Assembly: GCF_015595035.1 (NCBI RefSeq)
Contig: NZ_JADNRN010000001.1
Span: forward strand, 930,001-994,000
Direction: 5' to 3'
DNA: 64,000 nt
Source of the DNA: Marinibium conchae
GTDB taxonomy: Bacteria > Pseudomonadota > Gammaproteobacteria > Enterobacterales > Alteromonadaceae
The notes under the pieces were generated by a model. That model had not been told where the DNA came from. It saw only the letters and a list, made by a program, of their open reading frames with translations, and searched no databases. Shown piece after piece: positions 8,846-18,649 of the stretch (within the stretch, counting starts at the first letter, position 1; each line of letters starts with the position of its first letter). The translations under genes were made by a program, and so were the position numbers.

Positions 8846-8865
8846 ATCTTGGCCTTCGCCAAGAT
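8846..8865. repeat. Perfect hairpin, REP-like
   Basis: ATCTTGGC and GCCAAGAT form a perfect 8-bp inverted repeat around CTTC, directly after the hydrolase stop codon, followed by GACGGGG. There is no T run, so it is more like an extragenic palindrome than a terminator. It borders the repeat array that starts at 8901. Confidence 0.6.
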
Positions 8866-8900
8866 GACGGGGATGCTATCGTAGCCGAGGTGTTTATCCC

Positions 8901-9125
8901 GTTATACCTACGGTGTCTATTGAGTCATTCCTGCGGTATTTGTCACGTCATTCCTGCGGTGTCTATTAGGTCATACCTGCGGCATTTGTTACGTCATTCC
9001 TGCGGAGGCAGGAATCTAGGCCCCTGCCTCCGCAGGGGCGACGGAGGTCCGGAGGGGTGACGGACGTTTCGCAGGGGTGACGTCCGTTTCGCAGGGGCGA
9101 CAAAAGGTTCGCACGGGCGACTGCG
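8901..9125. repeat. Mirror-image array of short REP-like tandem repeats
   Basis: Left arm: five 23-bp units in direct orientation (8901-8923, 8924-8946, 8947-8969, 8970-8992, 8993-9015), each beginning GTCATTCCTGCGG or a close variant. Centre: two palindromes, TTCCTGC..GCAGGAA and CCCCTGC..GCAGGGG (about 8997-9037). Right arm: about five 19-20-bp units (9034-9052, 9053-9072, 9073-9092, 9093-9112, 9113-9125) that read AGGGGTGACG. In reverse complement these resemble the left-arm heads (CGTCACCCCT). Extragenic palindromes starting GTCATTCCTGCGG are known in many proteobacteria; the mirrored tandem arrangement is what stands out. No coding potential. Confidence 0.85.
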
Positions 9126-9127
9126 TA

Positions 9128-9655
9128 TTATAGATCGCTAGGATTCACCGCTTTTTTCTGAAGTGGTGCTGCTTTTGATTCATCAATTACTTTAGCACTA
9201 TTCACTTTGAATACGGTGCCATATTGTGTCGTTGTAATCATGTTTGGCATTAGTTCTCCACTTAACTCAAGCACAAGACCGTCTCTCATGTGCTCCTTAT
9301 TCAGTTCCATCGGCGTATATTTGCTGCCATCTTCTGCGATAAAACCATAAAAACCACCTTCCATGTCGTTCAGAACTATACGACCAGTAATCGTGGCTTT
9401 CTGGTTTTTAGCCTTTTCATTTTCCATGCTTAACTCGCTTAATTCGATTACTTTATCACCATCGACTTGGCTTAACTCCCTAGCTGGTGCTTTGGTATCT
9501 TGTGCTTCAACCGCTGCAGTGTTGGCAAGGTCATCATTTGGCTTGTCCTCCATGCAGGCGCTCAACATCACGCTGGCTGTTAATAGCATAAGCATTTTGC
9601 TGCTTTGTTTTTTGAGCATGCTCACTGTTCTGTTTGCTTTATTATTTTTGTTCAT
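9128..9655 (-). CDS. Small lipoprotein of unknown function
   Basis: 175 aa from the ATG at 9655, which follows AGAGAGC. A longer reading upstream lacks an initiation site and is not used. The signal peptide is basic, then hydrophobic, with lipobox LSAC (Cys34). The mature part begins with an acidic linker (MEDKPNDDLA), followed by a small beta-rich domain (about 85-160) in which ITGRIVLNDMEGG and VLELSGELMPN suggest an OB-like fold. The residue after the Cys is Met, not Asp, so sorting to the outer membrane is expected. I do not recognise the family. The REP-like array begins within a few bases of the 3' end. Confidence 0.75.
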   Translation of the reverse strand: MNKNNKANRTVSMLKKQSSKMLMLLTASVMLSACMEDKPNDDLANTAAVEAQDTKAPARELSQVDGDKVIELSELSMENEKAKNQKATITGRIVLNDMEGGFYGFIAEDGSKYTPMELNKEHMRDGLVLELSGELMPNMITTTQYGTVFKVNSAKVIDESKAAPLQKKAVNPSDL

Positions 9656-9695
9656 ATTGCTCTCTTTTTGTTTGTCACTTGCTATTGTCGTTTGT

Positions 9696-10016
9696 CTAAC
9701 TTGGCAGGGAACTGCTTTGCAAATCATGCTCGTTTCCCAAGCTTTGTATTATTGGTCTAGGACCATTAATTGCGCCATAAGTTTCACTACTCCATGAACA
9801 GTGCAATGTGCTGTGCCCCTTGCGAAGTTTTCCTGCCCATGCTTGTTCAAGACGCTCTATTTCGTAATATTCGGGACGAATTTCCCAACCTTCACTAATG
9901 CACTTTTGAATGATGGCATTGAAGCGGTCTATAGGGATCGCTTCAATGATATTAAGGTCATCTCGTTTATATTTATAAGCGATGTATTTTTTTCGTAAAC
10001 CACTCATTAAACGCAT
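9696..10016 (-). CDS. Hypothetical protein, about 106 aa
   Basis: I do not recognise this protein. From ATG 10016 (MRLMSGLRKK) or ATG 10007 (MSGLRKK) it is a soluble, charged protein with a basic N-terminus, a middle part YEIERLEQAWAGKLRKG and a tail rich in Ser, Asn and Gly. Neither start has a clear ribosome binding site. The longer open frame to 10091 would start with TTG and is not preferred. It lies 40 bases upstream of the lipoprotein gene in the same direction and could share its transcript. Confidence 0.5.
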   Translation of the reverse strand: MRLMSGLRKKYIAYKYKRDDLNIIEAIPIDRFNAIIQKCISEGWEIRPEYYEIERLEQAWAGKLRKGHSTLHCSWSSETYGAINGPRPIIQSLGNEHDLQSSSLPS

Positions 10017-10092
10017 TTTACTGATGTTTACCCAACTAAAAATGATGCATGTTAAATAAGATAACATACCTTGTTTATTTATTTTCGCCAAC

Positions 10093-10122
10093 TAAAAAGC
10101 CGGCATTATTAATACCGGCTTT
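10093..10122 (-). terminator. Rho-independent terminator of prs
   Basis: AAAGCCGG and CCGGCTTT form the stem with an AT-rich loop, followed on the minus strand by TTTTTAGT. It lies 34 bases beyond the prs stop codon. Confidence 0.8.
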
Positions 10123-10155
10123 GTCTACTTCGAAAGCTGCAATGCAGCCGTGTTG

Positions 10156-11103
10156 TTAGTATTCAAACATCGCTGAAATAGATTCTTCGTTGCTTATACG
10201 ACGAATAGTCTCTGCTAACATCTCTGATAGCGTGAGTTGTTTAACTTTCTTCAAAGCTCTGATTTCTTTACTTAAAGGTATGCTGTCGGTAATGATAATT
10301 TCATCGATTACTGAATCCCTCAAGTTCTGTGCAGCGTTACCTGAAAATATCGCATGTGTTGCATAAGCAAATACTCTAGCAGCGCCATTGTGTTTGAGTG
10401 CTTCAGCTGCTTTCGCTAGCGTGCCACCGGTATCAATCATATCGTCGACAATTATGCAGTCTCGTCCTTTTACATCACCGATGATATTCATCACCTGAGC
10501 AACGTTTGCTTTTGGTCTACGCTTATCAATAATAGCAAGGTCGGTGTCGTTCAACAGTTTAGCTGTCGCTCTCGCTCTGACAACACCGCCAATATCAGGA
10601 GAAACAACAATTGGATTCACAAAGTCTCGTTGGAACATATCGTCTAACAAGATTGGCGTGCCGAAAGCGTTATCAACAGGTACGTCGAAGAAACCTTGTA
10701 TTTGCTCAGCATGGAGGTCGATGGTTAATACTCTGTCGACACCCACATTAGACAAAAAGTCAGCAACAACTTTTGCTGTAATTGGCACACGAGCAGAGCG
10801 CACACGGCGGTCTTGACGAGCATAACCAAAATAAGGGATTACCGCTGTGATACGTCCTGCAGACGCTCGACGAAAGGCGTCGATCATGACGATCAGTTCC
10901 ATTAAGTTGTCGTTTGTAGGGGCGCAGGTAGATTGAATAATAAATACATCCGAGCCACGAACATTTTCGTGGATTTCTACGCTAATCTCACCATCACTGA
11001 AACGGCCAACACTGGCGTTTCCTAGCTTGGTGTACAAACGTTCGGCGACTTTCTGGGCGAGTTCAGGTACAGCATTTCCTGCAAAAAGCTTCATATCAGG
11101 CAC
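10156..11103 (-). CDS. prs: Ribose-phosphate pyrophosphokinase
   Basis: 315 aa from the GTG at 11103 (GTG CCT GAT ATG AAG), preceded by GAGGA eight bases upstream. This gives exactly the E. coli Prs length and N-terminus (MPDMKLFAG). Starting at the ATG at 11094 would shorten it by three residues and leave the Shine-Dalgarno too far away. It makes PRPP from ribose 5-phosphate and ATP for nucleotide, His, Trp and NAD synthesis. Visible are the ATP loop FGYARQDRR, the PRPP-binding motif [10 protein letters not shown] and the flexible-loop DKRRP. It lies downstream of lolB, ispE and a tRNA-Gln on the same strand. Confidence 0.97.
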   Translation of the reverse strand: MPDMKLFAGNAVPELAQKVAERLYTKLGNASVGRFSDGEISVEIHENVRGSDVFIIQSTCAPTNDNLMELIVMIDAFRRASAGRITAVIPYFGYARQDRRVRSARVPITAKVVADFLSNVGVDRVLTIDLHAEQIQGFFDVPVDNAFGTPILLDDMFQRDFVNPIVVSPDIGGVVRARATAKLLNDTDLAIIDKRRPKANVAQVMNIIGDVKGRDCIIVDDMIDTGGTLAKAAEALKHNGAARVFAYATHAIFSGNAAQNLRDSVIDEIIITDSIPLSKEIRALKKVKQLTLSEMLAETIRRISNEESISAMFEY

Positions 11104-11134
11104 AAGATTAATCCTCAGTGCGTTATTTTGGCGG

Positions 11135-11210
11135 TGGCTGGGGTAGCAGGACTTGAACCTACGAATGGCGGGATCAAAACCCGCTGCCTTACCAACTTGG
11201 CTATACCCCA
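11135..11210 (-). tRNA. tRNA-Gln (UUG), third copy, between ispE and prs
   Basis: The same 76 bases as the copies at 120-195 and 311-386, encoded CCA included. It sits between the ispE stop and the prs start on the same strand, with no convincing promoter in the 51 bases after ispE. It is therefore probably cut out of the lolB-ispE-prs transcript by RNases P and E. Confidence 0.96.
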
Positions 11211-11260
11211 ATAAAGGTTTTAGCTTGTCAGGAATAACCTTCACCGTGCAACAGATAAGC

Positions 11261-12100
11261 TTAAAGTGCTTTATGTATGCCAGAGTGATTGACACCTTTG
11301 GCTACGAAACCTGTATAGTGACTAGGTAATTTGTCGAGCACATTTTGCGCGTCTTCTTTCGCATTAAAAACAGCAAAAACACTTGCGCCCGTTCCGGTCA
11401 TCCGCGACGGTGCGTAGTGTAACAACCACTGTAATAAAGATGCAACTTCCTTATGCAATTTCGACACTAAAGTTTCACAATCGTTGTGCGTCCCTTCAAA
11501 GCTATAGTCAGAAAACTCAATTTTGGGTGTTGAGCGGGGTAGGTCGGGATGGGTGAATATGGCTTGAGTCGATACATGAACCTGTGGCGTGGCCACAAGA
11601 TACCATTTTGTAGGAAGCTTCACAGGCACAAGTATTTCCCCCACACCTTGTGCAAATGCTGTTTTTCCCTGAACGAACACGGGAACGTCTGCACCTAGAG
11701 TTAAACCTAGCTTAGCAAGGTCTGCATTGCTCAACTCACATTTCCATAGTTTGTTTAGCACCAATAATACGGTGGCGGCATTAGATGATCCACCACCGAT
11801 ACCTCCGCCCATCGCTAGTCTTTTTTTAAGGTGAACGATACATCCGGCGCTCTCTGCCGCATAAGGCTTTAACAGCATCGCCGCTTTGTAAATCAGATTT
11901 TCTTGTTCTGGCACGCCGTCGATTTGCTTATGTAACGTAACCATGTTGCTTGAGTTCACTTGAAAGCCAAGCTCATCACCGTAGTCGAGCATTTGAAAAA
12001 GACTTTGTAATTGATGGTAGCCGTTTTCATAACGACCGTTAATATGCAGAAAAAGATTGAGTTTAGCTGGGCTGGGATACCAGTCTATTTTCGTAGCCAT
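11261..12100 (-). CDS. ispE: 4-diphosphocytidyl-2-C-methyl-D-erythritol kinase
   Basis: 279 aa, typical length. GHMP kinase that phosphorylates CDP-ME in the MEP isoprenoid pathway. The N-terminal [10 protein letters not shown] motif carries the catalytic Lys region. The glycine-rich ATP loop [12 protein letters not shown] is at about 94-105, and the C-terminal GHMP motif is [12 protein letters not shown]. Its start overlaps the end of lolB by 16 bases, indicating translational coupling. lolB-ispE-prs is a classic gammaproteobacterial order. Confidence 0.97.
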   Translation of the reverse strand: MATKIDWYPSPAKLNLFLHINGRYENGYHQLQSLFQMLDYGDELGFQVNSSNMVTLHKQIDGVPEQENLIYKAAMLLKPYAAESAGCIVHLKKRLAMGGGIGGGSSNAATVLLVLNKLWKCELSNADLAKLGLTLGADVPVFVQGKTAFAQGVGEILVPVKLPTKWYLVATPQVHVSTQAIFTHPDLPRSTPKIEFSDYSFEGTHNDCETLVSKLHKEVASLLQWLLHYAPSRMTGTGASVFAVFNAKEDAQNVLDKLPSHYTGFVAKGVNHSGIHKAL

Positions 12101-12720
12101 TCATCTACTCTAAATTTTAAGGTGGTTTCTTGATCAAAATTGGCAACAGTTATCGCATGTGGAAGCCACAAGCCGTCTAATTGCTTATAATTTGCGTAGG
12201 TGATTTGCCAGCCTGCGCAGCGAAAGCAGCTCGGAGATATTTTACGTGGTAAGCCTTGTTGATTGAGTTCGATGATGTCTTGCTCATTACTTGCCCCTTT
12301 TATCCAAAATATTAGGTTGTCGAGGGGGAGAAGCCAGCCAGTTGTACGATAAATCAATGCTTCCTTTGATTCATCTTCATATAGCTTACCGTCGGCCTCC
12401 AGGCTGGCTGACTGACTATCTGCGTTTAGTTTTAGTAACGATACCCCGAGTAAATTGGTGAGTTTGAAGTCGGTCTGATCCTCTAATTGTTCCCAATTTA
12501 AGTAAGCACTTTGTCTTTCTTTGGGGCTAATTATGGCTATTTTCCCTGATAACTCCCAACGTGTTAGCATCGACAATTTCTCTTCGTTACTTAATTGACT
12601 ATAATTGTCGGGCAAAGCGTCAATTTGCTCTTTTGTGGTCGTTTTGCATGCACTTAGCATAACTAGCGTGATGATGATTATTACGCTGTGTTTTAGCCAA
12701 TCGGGCTCAGTCAATGTCAT
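12085..12720 (-). CDS. lolB: Outer membrane lipoprotein receptor LolB
   Basis: 211 aa. Lipoprotein signal peptide with lipobox LSAC (Cys25). The mature part has the LolB beta-fold, with RWELSGKIAI near residue 54 and the WLLPLDNLIFWIKG segment that corresponds to the LolB hydrophobic loop. It accepts lipoproteins from LolA and inserts them into the outer membrane. First gene of lolB-ispE-(tRNA-Gln)-prs and divergent from hemA. Confidence 0.94.
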   Translation of the reverse strand: MTLTEPDWLKHSVIIIITLVMLSACKTTTKEQIDALPDNYSQLSNEEKLSMLTRWELSGKIAIISPKERQSAYLNWEQLEDQTDFKLTNLLGVSLLKLNADSQSASLEADGKLYEDESKEALIYRTTGWLLPLDNLIFWIKGASNEQDIIELNQQGLPRKISPSCFRCAGWQITYANYKQLDGLWLPHAITVANFDQETTLKFRVDEWLRK

Positions 12721-12901
12721 ATCGGATTTTAGTCTTTACCTTCGTTATCATGCCCAAAGGTTAACAAATTTCTTTAGAAAATCGATAAAAAGCTGGAAAT
12801 TAGCTCAATATCAATTCTTTAGCGGCTATTTCTTCCATTCATTTGTGCTTTTTCGTACAATGCCGCGACAAATAACGCTCGGGCACCAGCAAAATTTTTT
12901 A

Positions 12902-14182
12902 ATGACCATTATCGCACTTGGAATCAACCATAAATCAGCTCCAGTCGAGCTGAGAGAAAAGGTTGCCTTTTCCCCAGATAAACTCGCACAAGCGTTGCAG
13001 TCTTTTTCTGTGAGCACGAATGCTGAGCAAATGGTTATATTGTCTACCTGTAATCGCACCGAAGTTTATGCTAGCGCTTCTGCGGCAAACGAGGCTGAAA
13101 ATTTAAGGCAATGGTTAGCCGATTTCCATCAAACAAATCCACAGATGCTTATCGAGCACTCCTACATCAAGCAAGATGACGATGCTATTGAGCATTTGAT
13201 GCAAGTAGCCTGTGGCTTAGACTCTCTGATTTTAGGGGAGCCGCAAATACTCGGGCAGGTGAAACAGGCTTACACTGAAGCTAAAAACGCCGGTAAAATA
13301 AATACTGAATTTGAAAAGTTGTTTCAATCAACTTTCTCGATAGCAAAGAAAGTGCGAACCGAAACCGATATCGGCGCAAATGCTGTTTCTGTGGCATTTG
13401 CTGCTGTTCAGTTGGCAAAACAGATTTTTTCTCGTTTGGACAAAAGTAACGTGCTACTCGTTGGTGCTGGCGAAACAATTGAACTTGTCGCAAAACACCT
13501 AATTGACGCCCAGACCCAAACGATTACCGTTGCTAACAGAACACTCTCAAGAGCGGCAGCACTAGCCGAAAGCCTAGACGGTAAAGCCATCACAATCAGC
13601 CAGGTGCCCGAACATCTAGCTAATGCTGACGTGGTAATAAGTTCCACTGCCAGCTCATTGCCTCTGATCGGAAAGGGAATGGTAGCGACGGCACTGAAGC
13701 AACGTAAACATAAGCCCATGTTGCTAATTGACCTTGCGGTTCCCCGTGATGTTGAGCAAGAGGTTGGTGAACTTGACGACGCTTATCTATACACCGTTGA
13801 TGACCTACAAAATATTGTTGAGAAAAACGTCGCAAATAGAGAAGTGGCTGCAAATCAAGCTGAGCAAATGATTAAGCAACAGGTAAAAGACTATCGCTAC
13901 TGGCAGCAACACTATCAAAATGTCGATTTAATTAAGAATTATAGAGAAAATGCCCATAAACAACGCGACGAACTTCTGCAAAAAGCGATAAAGCAAGTCG
14001 CAGATGGCGCTAAACCTGAGGATGCGATGCAAGAGCTAGCGTTTAAGCTCACTCAGTCAATGCTGCATGGGCCGACAAAAGCCCTACAACAAGCAAGTAA
14101 ACTAGAACAAGATACACAACTTAGTCTTTTATCCAATGCTTTGGGTTTAGCGTCAGTTGAGAAAAGTGAAACAGGAAAATAA
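12902..14182 (+). CDS. hemA: Glutamyl-tRNA reductase
   Basis: 426 aa from ATG 12902 ([14 protein letters not shown], the conserved start). The open frame extends upstream but that part is not conserved-looking. First step of C5 tetrapyrrole synthesis: Glu-tRNA to glutamate-1-semialdehyde with NADPH. The catalytic Cys50 lies in STCNRTEVY, the NADPH-binding region is VLLVGAGET, and a C-terminal dimerisation helix is present. Its stop overlaps the prfA start as TAATG. hemA-prfA-prmC is conserved across gammaproteobacteria. Confidence 0.97.
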   Translation: MTIIALGINHKSAPVELREKVAFSPDKLAQALQSFSVSTNAEQMVILSTCNRTEVYASASAANEAENLRQWLADFHQTNPQMLIEHSYIKQDDDAIEHLMQVACGLDSLILGEPQILGQVKQAYTEAKNAGKINTEFEKLFQSTFSIAKKVRTETDIGANAVSVAFAAVQLAKQIFSRLDKSNVLLVGAGETIELVAKHLIDAQTQTITVANRTLSRAAALAESLDGKAITISQVPEHLANADVVISSTASSLPLIGKGMVATALKQRKHKPMLLIDLAVPRDVEQEVGELDDAYLYTVDDLQNIVEKNVANREVAANQAEQMIKQQVKDYRYWQQHYQNVDLIKNYRENAHKQRDELLQKAIKQVADGAKPEDAMQELAFKLTQSMLHGPTKALQQASKLEQDTQLSLLSNALGLASVEKSETGK

Positions 14183-15270
14183 TGAAACAATCAGTAGTGC
14201 AAAAATTAGAGCAGTTGGTTGAACGCTTTGAAGAGGTTCAAGCCTTACTAGGTGATCCAGACGTTATCGGTAACCAAGATAAGTTTCGCAGTTTATCTAA
14301 AGAATATGCCCAACTAGAAGAGCTCGTCAAACAATTTGGGGCTTATCAAGCCGCTCAGGAAGATATTGCATCATCGCTTGAGATGTTAAAGGAAGATGAT
14401 GAAGAGATGCGCGAAATGGCCCAAGAAGAATTAAAGGAGGCTAAGCTCCGCGTTGAGGAACTTGAGTTAAGCCTTCAGGTGTTGCTGTTACCAAAAGATC
14501 CTAACGATGATAATAGTTGTTTCTTGGAAATAAGAGCTGGAGCTGGCGGTGATGAAGCCGCTATTTTTGCTGGTGACCTGTTTCGGATGTATAGCCGTTA
14601 TGCGGAAACCAAAGGCTGGCGGCTAGAGTTGATGAGCGCCAACGAAGGTGATCATGGCGGTTATAAAGAAATTATCGTCAATATTAGCGGTGATGGTGCT
14701 TACGGAGTGATGAAGTTTGAGTCGGGTGGGCATAGGGTGCAGCGTGTACCTGAAACTGAATCTCAGGGCAGAATTCACACCTCAGCCTGTACAGTAGCAG
14801 TATTGCCAGAAATACCTGAATCCGAGGCAATTGAAATCAATTCAGCCGATTTGCGTGTAGATACCTACCGAGCCTCGGGTGCGGGGGGACAGCATGTTAA
14901 CAAAACCGACTCAGCTATTCGACTCACACACATTCCTACTGGCGTTGTTGTTGAGTGTCAAGACGAGCGCTCGCAGCACAAAAACCGAGCCAAAGCGATG
15001 TCTGTGCTACAGGCCCGTCTTAATCAACTGGAAGAAGACAAACGCAATGCCGAAGAAGCTAGCACTCGACGCAGCCTTGTAGGAAGTGGCGACCGCTCTG
15101 AACGCATACGAACCTATAACTTTCCGCAGGGTCGAGTAACCGACCATCGAATTAACCTTACCTTATATAAATTGGATGATGTGATTGCTGGCGATTTGGG
15201 TGCGCTGATGGAACCCATACGACAAGAACATCAAGCTGACATGCTCGCGTCTCTTTCAGAAGAGCATTAA
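14182..15270 (+). CDS. prfA: Peptide chain release factor 1
   Basis: 362 aa. Recognises UAA and UAG and releases nascent peptide. The codon-reading PxT tripeptide is PET (190-192) and the catalytic GGQ is at 235-237 in GAGGQHVNK. One-base overlaps join it to both hemA and prmC, the enzyme that methylates the GGQ glutamine. Confidence 0.98.
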   Translation: MKQSVVQKLEQLVERFEEVQALLGDPDVIGNQDKFRSLSKEYAQLEELVKQFGAYQAAQEDIASSLEMLKEDDEEMREMAQEELKEAKLRVEELELSLQVLLLPKDPNDDNSCFLEIRAGAGGDEAAIFAGDLFRMYSRYAETKGWRLELMSANEGDHGGYKEIIVNISGDGAYGVMKFESGGHRVQRVPETESQGRIHTSACTVAVLPEIPESEAIEINSADLRVDTYRASGAGGQHVNKTDSAIRLTHIPTGVVVECQDERSQHKNRAKAMSVLQARLNQLEEDKRNAEEASTRRSLVGSGDRSERIRTYNFPQGRVTDHRINLTLYKLDDVIAGDLGALMEPIRQEHQADMLASLSEEH

Positions 15271-16187
15271 TGCACACAAGCCTTGCCGAATTGTTCGATG
15301 AACTTCAGGATAACGCTGTCAGTTTGGCCGACTGTGTTGCCTGTGGCCGCAAAATACTGCACGCGGAGCAGAGGATGCTTACCTATAATGAGCCGGATTT
15401 AGAAGCAAAAATACTTGCCGGACATGCCTTTGGAGTGTCGCCTACTGAGCTACTTACCGAATATGATCGCGCTGTTAAACTCAGTCAGAAACAACGTTAC
15501 ATTAGTTGTCTGCGCCAACGTATTGAGGGGCAACCAATCGGCTACATCACCGGAGAACAAGCTTTTTGGACGCTTTCCTTGGAGACTTCTCGCGAAACGC
15601 TTATTCCGCGGGCTGATACCGAAACTTTGGTCGAATCAGCTTTAGCCCTTGAGTTACCAGCAAACGCGAACGTGCTCGACTTAGGCACCGGCACTGGCGC
15701 TATCGCCTTGGCCTTGAAGTCGGAAAGGCCACATTGGAAGGTGACGGGCAGCGATTTTAAGCAAACTATTGTTGAGCTTGCACGGCGCAATGCGAAACGT
15801 AATGAGCTTGAGGTTGAGTTTCTAAAAAGCGACTGGTTCTCTGCTATTAATATGCTTTGTGATGCTAATTCGGCTAAAAGCGCTTTCGACTTGATTGTTT
15901 CAAATCCCCCCTATGTTGAGTCGCAGTCTGCCTATTTGCAGCAAGGTGATTTGCTTCATGAGCCAAGTTCCGCACTTGTATCTGGTGTAGACGGTCTAGA
16001 AGATATCAGGCATATTATAGGAAAAGCTCATAACTATCTAAATTCGAACGGTTATTTGCTTATTGAGCATGGTTTTGAGCAATCTGCAGATATCCAAGCG
16101 TTGTTAGCATCAGCGGGTTACACGTCGATTGAAAGCAAAAAAGATCTCAATGGATTGGACCGAGTTACTCTTGGTCAACTCGTCTAA
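15270..16187 (+). CDS. prmC: Release factor glutamine N5-methyltransferase
   Basis: 305 aa. Methylates the Gln of the GGQ motif in release factors with SAM. The SAM-binding motif VLDLGTGTGAIALAL is at about 134-148 and the catalytic NPPY is in SNPPYVES. The N-terminal helical domain is slightly longer than in E. coli (277 aa): there is an extra stretch with a Cys pair (DCVACGRK) near residues 22-29. Starts in the TAATG overlap with prfA. Confidence 0.96.
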   Translation: MHTSLAELFDELQDNAVSLADCVACGRKILHAEQRMLTYNEPDLEAKILAGHAFGVSPTELLTEYDRAVKLSQKQRYISCLRQRIEGQPIGYITGEQAFWTLSLETSRETLIPRADTETLVESALALELPANANVLDLGTGTGAIALALKSERPHWKVTGSDFKQTIVELARRNAKRNELEVEFLKSDWFSAINMLCDANSAKSAFDLIVSNPPYVESQSAYLQQGDLLHEPSSALVSGVDGLEDIRHIIGKAHNYLNSNGYLLIEHGFEQSADIQALLASAGYTSIESKKDLNGLDRVTLGQLV

Positions 16188-16211
16188 TACTCTGAAAGTA
16201 AAGGAATAAAT

Positions 16212-16589
16212 ATGTACCAAATGGCGCTTCATCTGCACGTTACAGCGGTTGTTATAAGTCTTTCTTTGTTCGCATTTCGCTTTGTACTCAGTATGAAAGC
16301 CCACCCAATGCTTCAAAAAAAATGGTTGAAAATTCTTCCTCATGTTGTTGATACGGCGCTTTTAGGTTCGGCTATTTGGTTACTTACGCTATCTCCTATG
16401 GTAGGCGTTGACGGTTGGGTCGCGAGTAAAGTTATTGGGGTTTCGTTGTACATTGTGTCGGGATTTTTCGCTTTAAAATGGGCTAAAAATAATCGCTCGA
16501 GAGTTATTGGTTTCGCATGTGCAGTCATTTGGGTGATGCTAACCGCCTCAATAGCTTACTCAAAACAGCCTTTTTCTTTCTTAGTCTAA
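16212..16589 (+). CDS. SirB2-family membrane protein
   Basis: 125 aa, four predicted membrane helices (about 5-27, 44-64, 72-90, 99-117), matching the SirB2 family by length and by the MKAHPMLQKKWLKILPHVVDT segment. Molecular function is not established. It sits 24 bases after prmC with AAAGGA upstream, in the usual sirB2 place between prmC and kdsA. No sirB1 is present, so the transglutaminase-like partner found in many relatives is missing here. Confidence 0.88.
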   Translation: MYQMALHLHVTAVVISLSLFAFRFVLSMKAHPMLQKKWLKILPHVVDTALLGSAIWLLTLSPMVGVDGWVASKVIGVSLYIVSGFFALKWAKNNRSRVIGFACAVIWVMLTASIAYSKQPFSFLV

Positions 16590-16695
16590 TTTCCCTTGAG
16601 CAACTGCTAAGAATGTCAGCAGACATGAGCGTTGCAGTTTGTTTGTAACAATGAAGCTTGTTAGGTATTAATTTTTTTATTTTGTAAGGTGGTAA

Positions 16696-17538
<843 letters not shown>

Positions 17539-17623
17539 AATCGGTTAGTATGGATGGTACGCAGCGGGCCTAAGCCTCGTAAATCAGCACTTTTGACAGC
17601 GCATTGAGCCAAGGATATATCCG

Positions 17624-18637
17624 ATGATGGAAATGACAGTTCCCCTTCTTCCTGACGAATCAGAGAAAGTAGAGGTTATTGCTATACACTGCTCCGAGGG
17701 CGACAGAGTGGATCATCATCAGTGTATACTTGATATCGAAACTGACAAAGTTGTGTTGGAAATCTTTGCTCCCGCCGACGGTGTTATTCATAGTATTAAC
17801 GTTAATGTAGGCGATAAGCTTGCGCAAGAATCCCTCTTGTGTGTGCTGAAGTCGGATAAAGATACCTATCAAGAGGATGTTGACCATATTCAGGCAATGT
17901 TTGAAGCCGATTTAGGGGAAAAGCGTGCCGGTGATGAAAAGTCAGGTAAAGCCGATGTCCTCAACATGAGCTCTGTCGCGAGCCTAAATGCTCAATCAAG
18001 CGCTCAACTAAACGCTCAGCCTAAAGCAGAACCAAACGCAGAGCCTAACACAGAACAAAACACAGAACAAAACGCACAAGTAAATGCCCCTATCGCACAA
18101 ACACCAGCGACAGAGAATATCGAAGCAACAGTTAGGCCTGAGCAAGCTAAAGCCGAACAAGCTGAAGTAGAACAAGCTGAAGTAGAACCAGTTGAAGTAG
18201 AACCAGTTGAATTAGAACCAGTTGAAGTAGAACCAGTTGAAGTAGAACAAGTTGAAGTAGAACAAGTTGAAACAGAGCAAGCTACAGAAGAACAATTGAG
18301 GCCAGAACAAAGCAAGCTAGAAAGAGCGTTGTTAGAGCGGTCAAAGCAAGAACAGACGTCTTCTCAGCAAGCGCCTTTTTCTGAGCCTGAAACTGAGACA
18401 GAAATTGAGCATTTCATTGGTGATGACGCAGAAGCCACTCATGCACAAGTTAACCATACAGAAAGCCCTAAGCAAAATAGTAATGAAAATAAGGTGAGCT
18501 TGCAGGTGGAAGATGAGAGCAATAGTGGTTTCACTATTTTCATTTCGGTTCTTGTGGTGCTAGGTGCTGCGGCTTTCTCGATACAGTATTTCAAACTCTG
18601 GCCAGTGATTCAGGAGTTTTTAGAGCGTTTCATTTAG
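17624..18637 (+). CDS. Orphan lipoyl-domain protein with repeat linker and C-terminal membrane anchor
   Basis: 337 aa with an unusual architecture. Residues 1-78 are a complete lipoyl/biotinyl domain with the motif DIETDKVVLE, identical to the lipoylation hairpin of 2-oxoglutarate dehydrogenase E2; Lys42 would be the modified residue. Residues about 120-300 are low-complexity, Glu/Gln/Ala/Pro-rich, including nine near-identical pentapeptides E-(Q/P)-(A/V)-E-V (178-222). One hydrophobic helix (about 310-331) then anchors the end. There is no E1/E3-binding domain or acyltransferase core, so it cannot be an E2. ATG follows AAGGA. It lies twelve bases upstream of an alpha/beta hydrolase, probably in one operon. 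I know no described family with this layout. Confidence 0.85.
   Translation: MMEMTVPLLPDESEKVEVIAIHCSEGDRVDHHQCILDIETDKVVLEIFAPADGVIHSINVNVGDKLAQESLLCVLKSDKDTYQEDVDHIQAMFEADLGEKRAGDEKSGKADVLNMSSVASLNAQSSAQLNAQPKAEPNAEPNTEQNTEQNAQVNAPIAQTPATENIEATVRPEQAKAEQAEVEQAEVEPVEVEPVELEPVEVEPVEVEQVEVEQVETEQATEEQLRPEQSKLERALLERSKQEQTSSQQAPFSEPETETEIEHFIGDDAEATHAQVNHTESPKQNSNENKVSLQVEDESNSGFTIFISVLVVLGAAAFSIQYFKLWPVIQEFLERFI
18155..18289 (+). repeat. 15-bp tandem repeat inside the lipoyl-protein gene
   Basis: Nine consecutive in-frame 15-base units, consensus GAACCAGTTGAAGTA (variants GAACAAGCTGAAGTA, GAACAAGTTGAAACA, last unit degenerate). The middle units are almost identical, pointing to recent slippage or unequal crossing-over. 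Each unit is five codons, so copy-number change would keep the frame. Confidence 0.92.
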
Positions 18638-18649
18638 GGGCTGGGCCAG

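Noticed and set aside
8901-9125. Possible CRISPR array
   Set aside because: The units are contiguous tandem repeats with no unique spacers, differ in period on the two sides, and no cas genes are present.
9656-9727. N-terminal extension of the small lipoprotein
   Set aside because: It would place 24 residues before the basic-hydrophobic lipoprotein signal peptide; the ATG at 9655 has a purine-rich ribosome binding site and gives a normal signal peptide.
11104-11295. N-terminal extension of Prs by 64 residues
   Set aside because: The extension is translated tRNA-Gln sequence; the GTG at 11103 with GAGGA upstream gives the standard 315-aa enzyme.
17624-17860. Reading the 337-aa protein as a biotin carboxyl carrier protein or an E2 acyltransferase
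   Set aside because: Biotin carriers have AMKM around the Lys, not ETDKV; E2 enzymes need a peripheral subunit-binding domain and a catalytic core, both absent.
18016-18315. Antisense open frame of Ser/Thr/Gly/Cys repeats
   Set aside because: It is the mirror of the in-frame 15-bp repeats of the lipoyl-domain gene, which has a start, ribosome binding site and recognisable domains.
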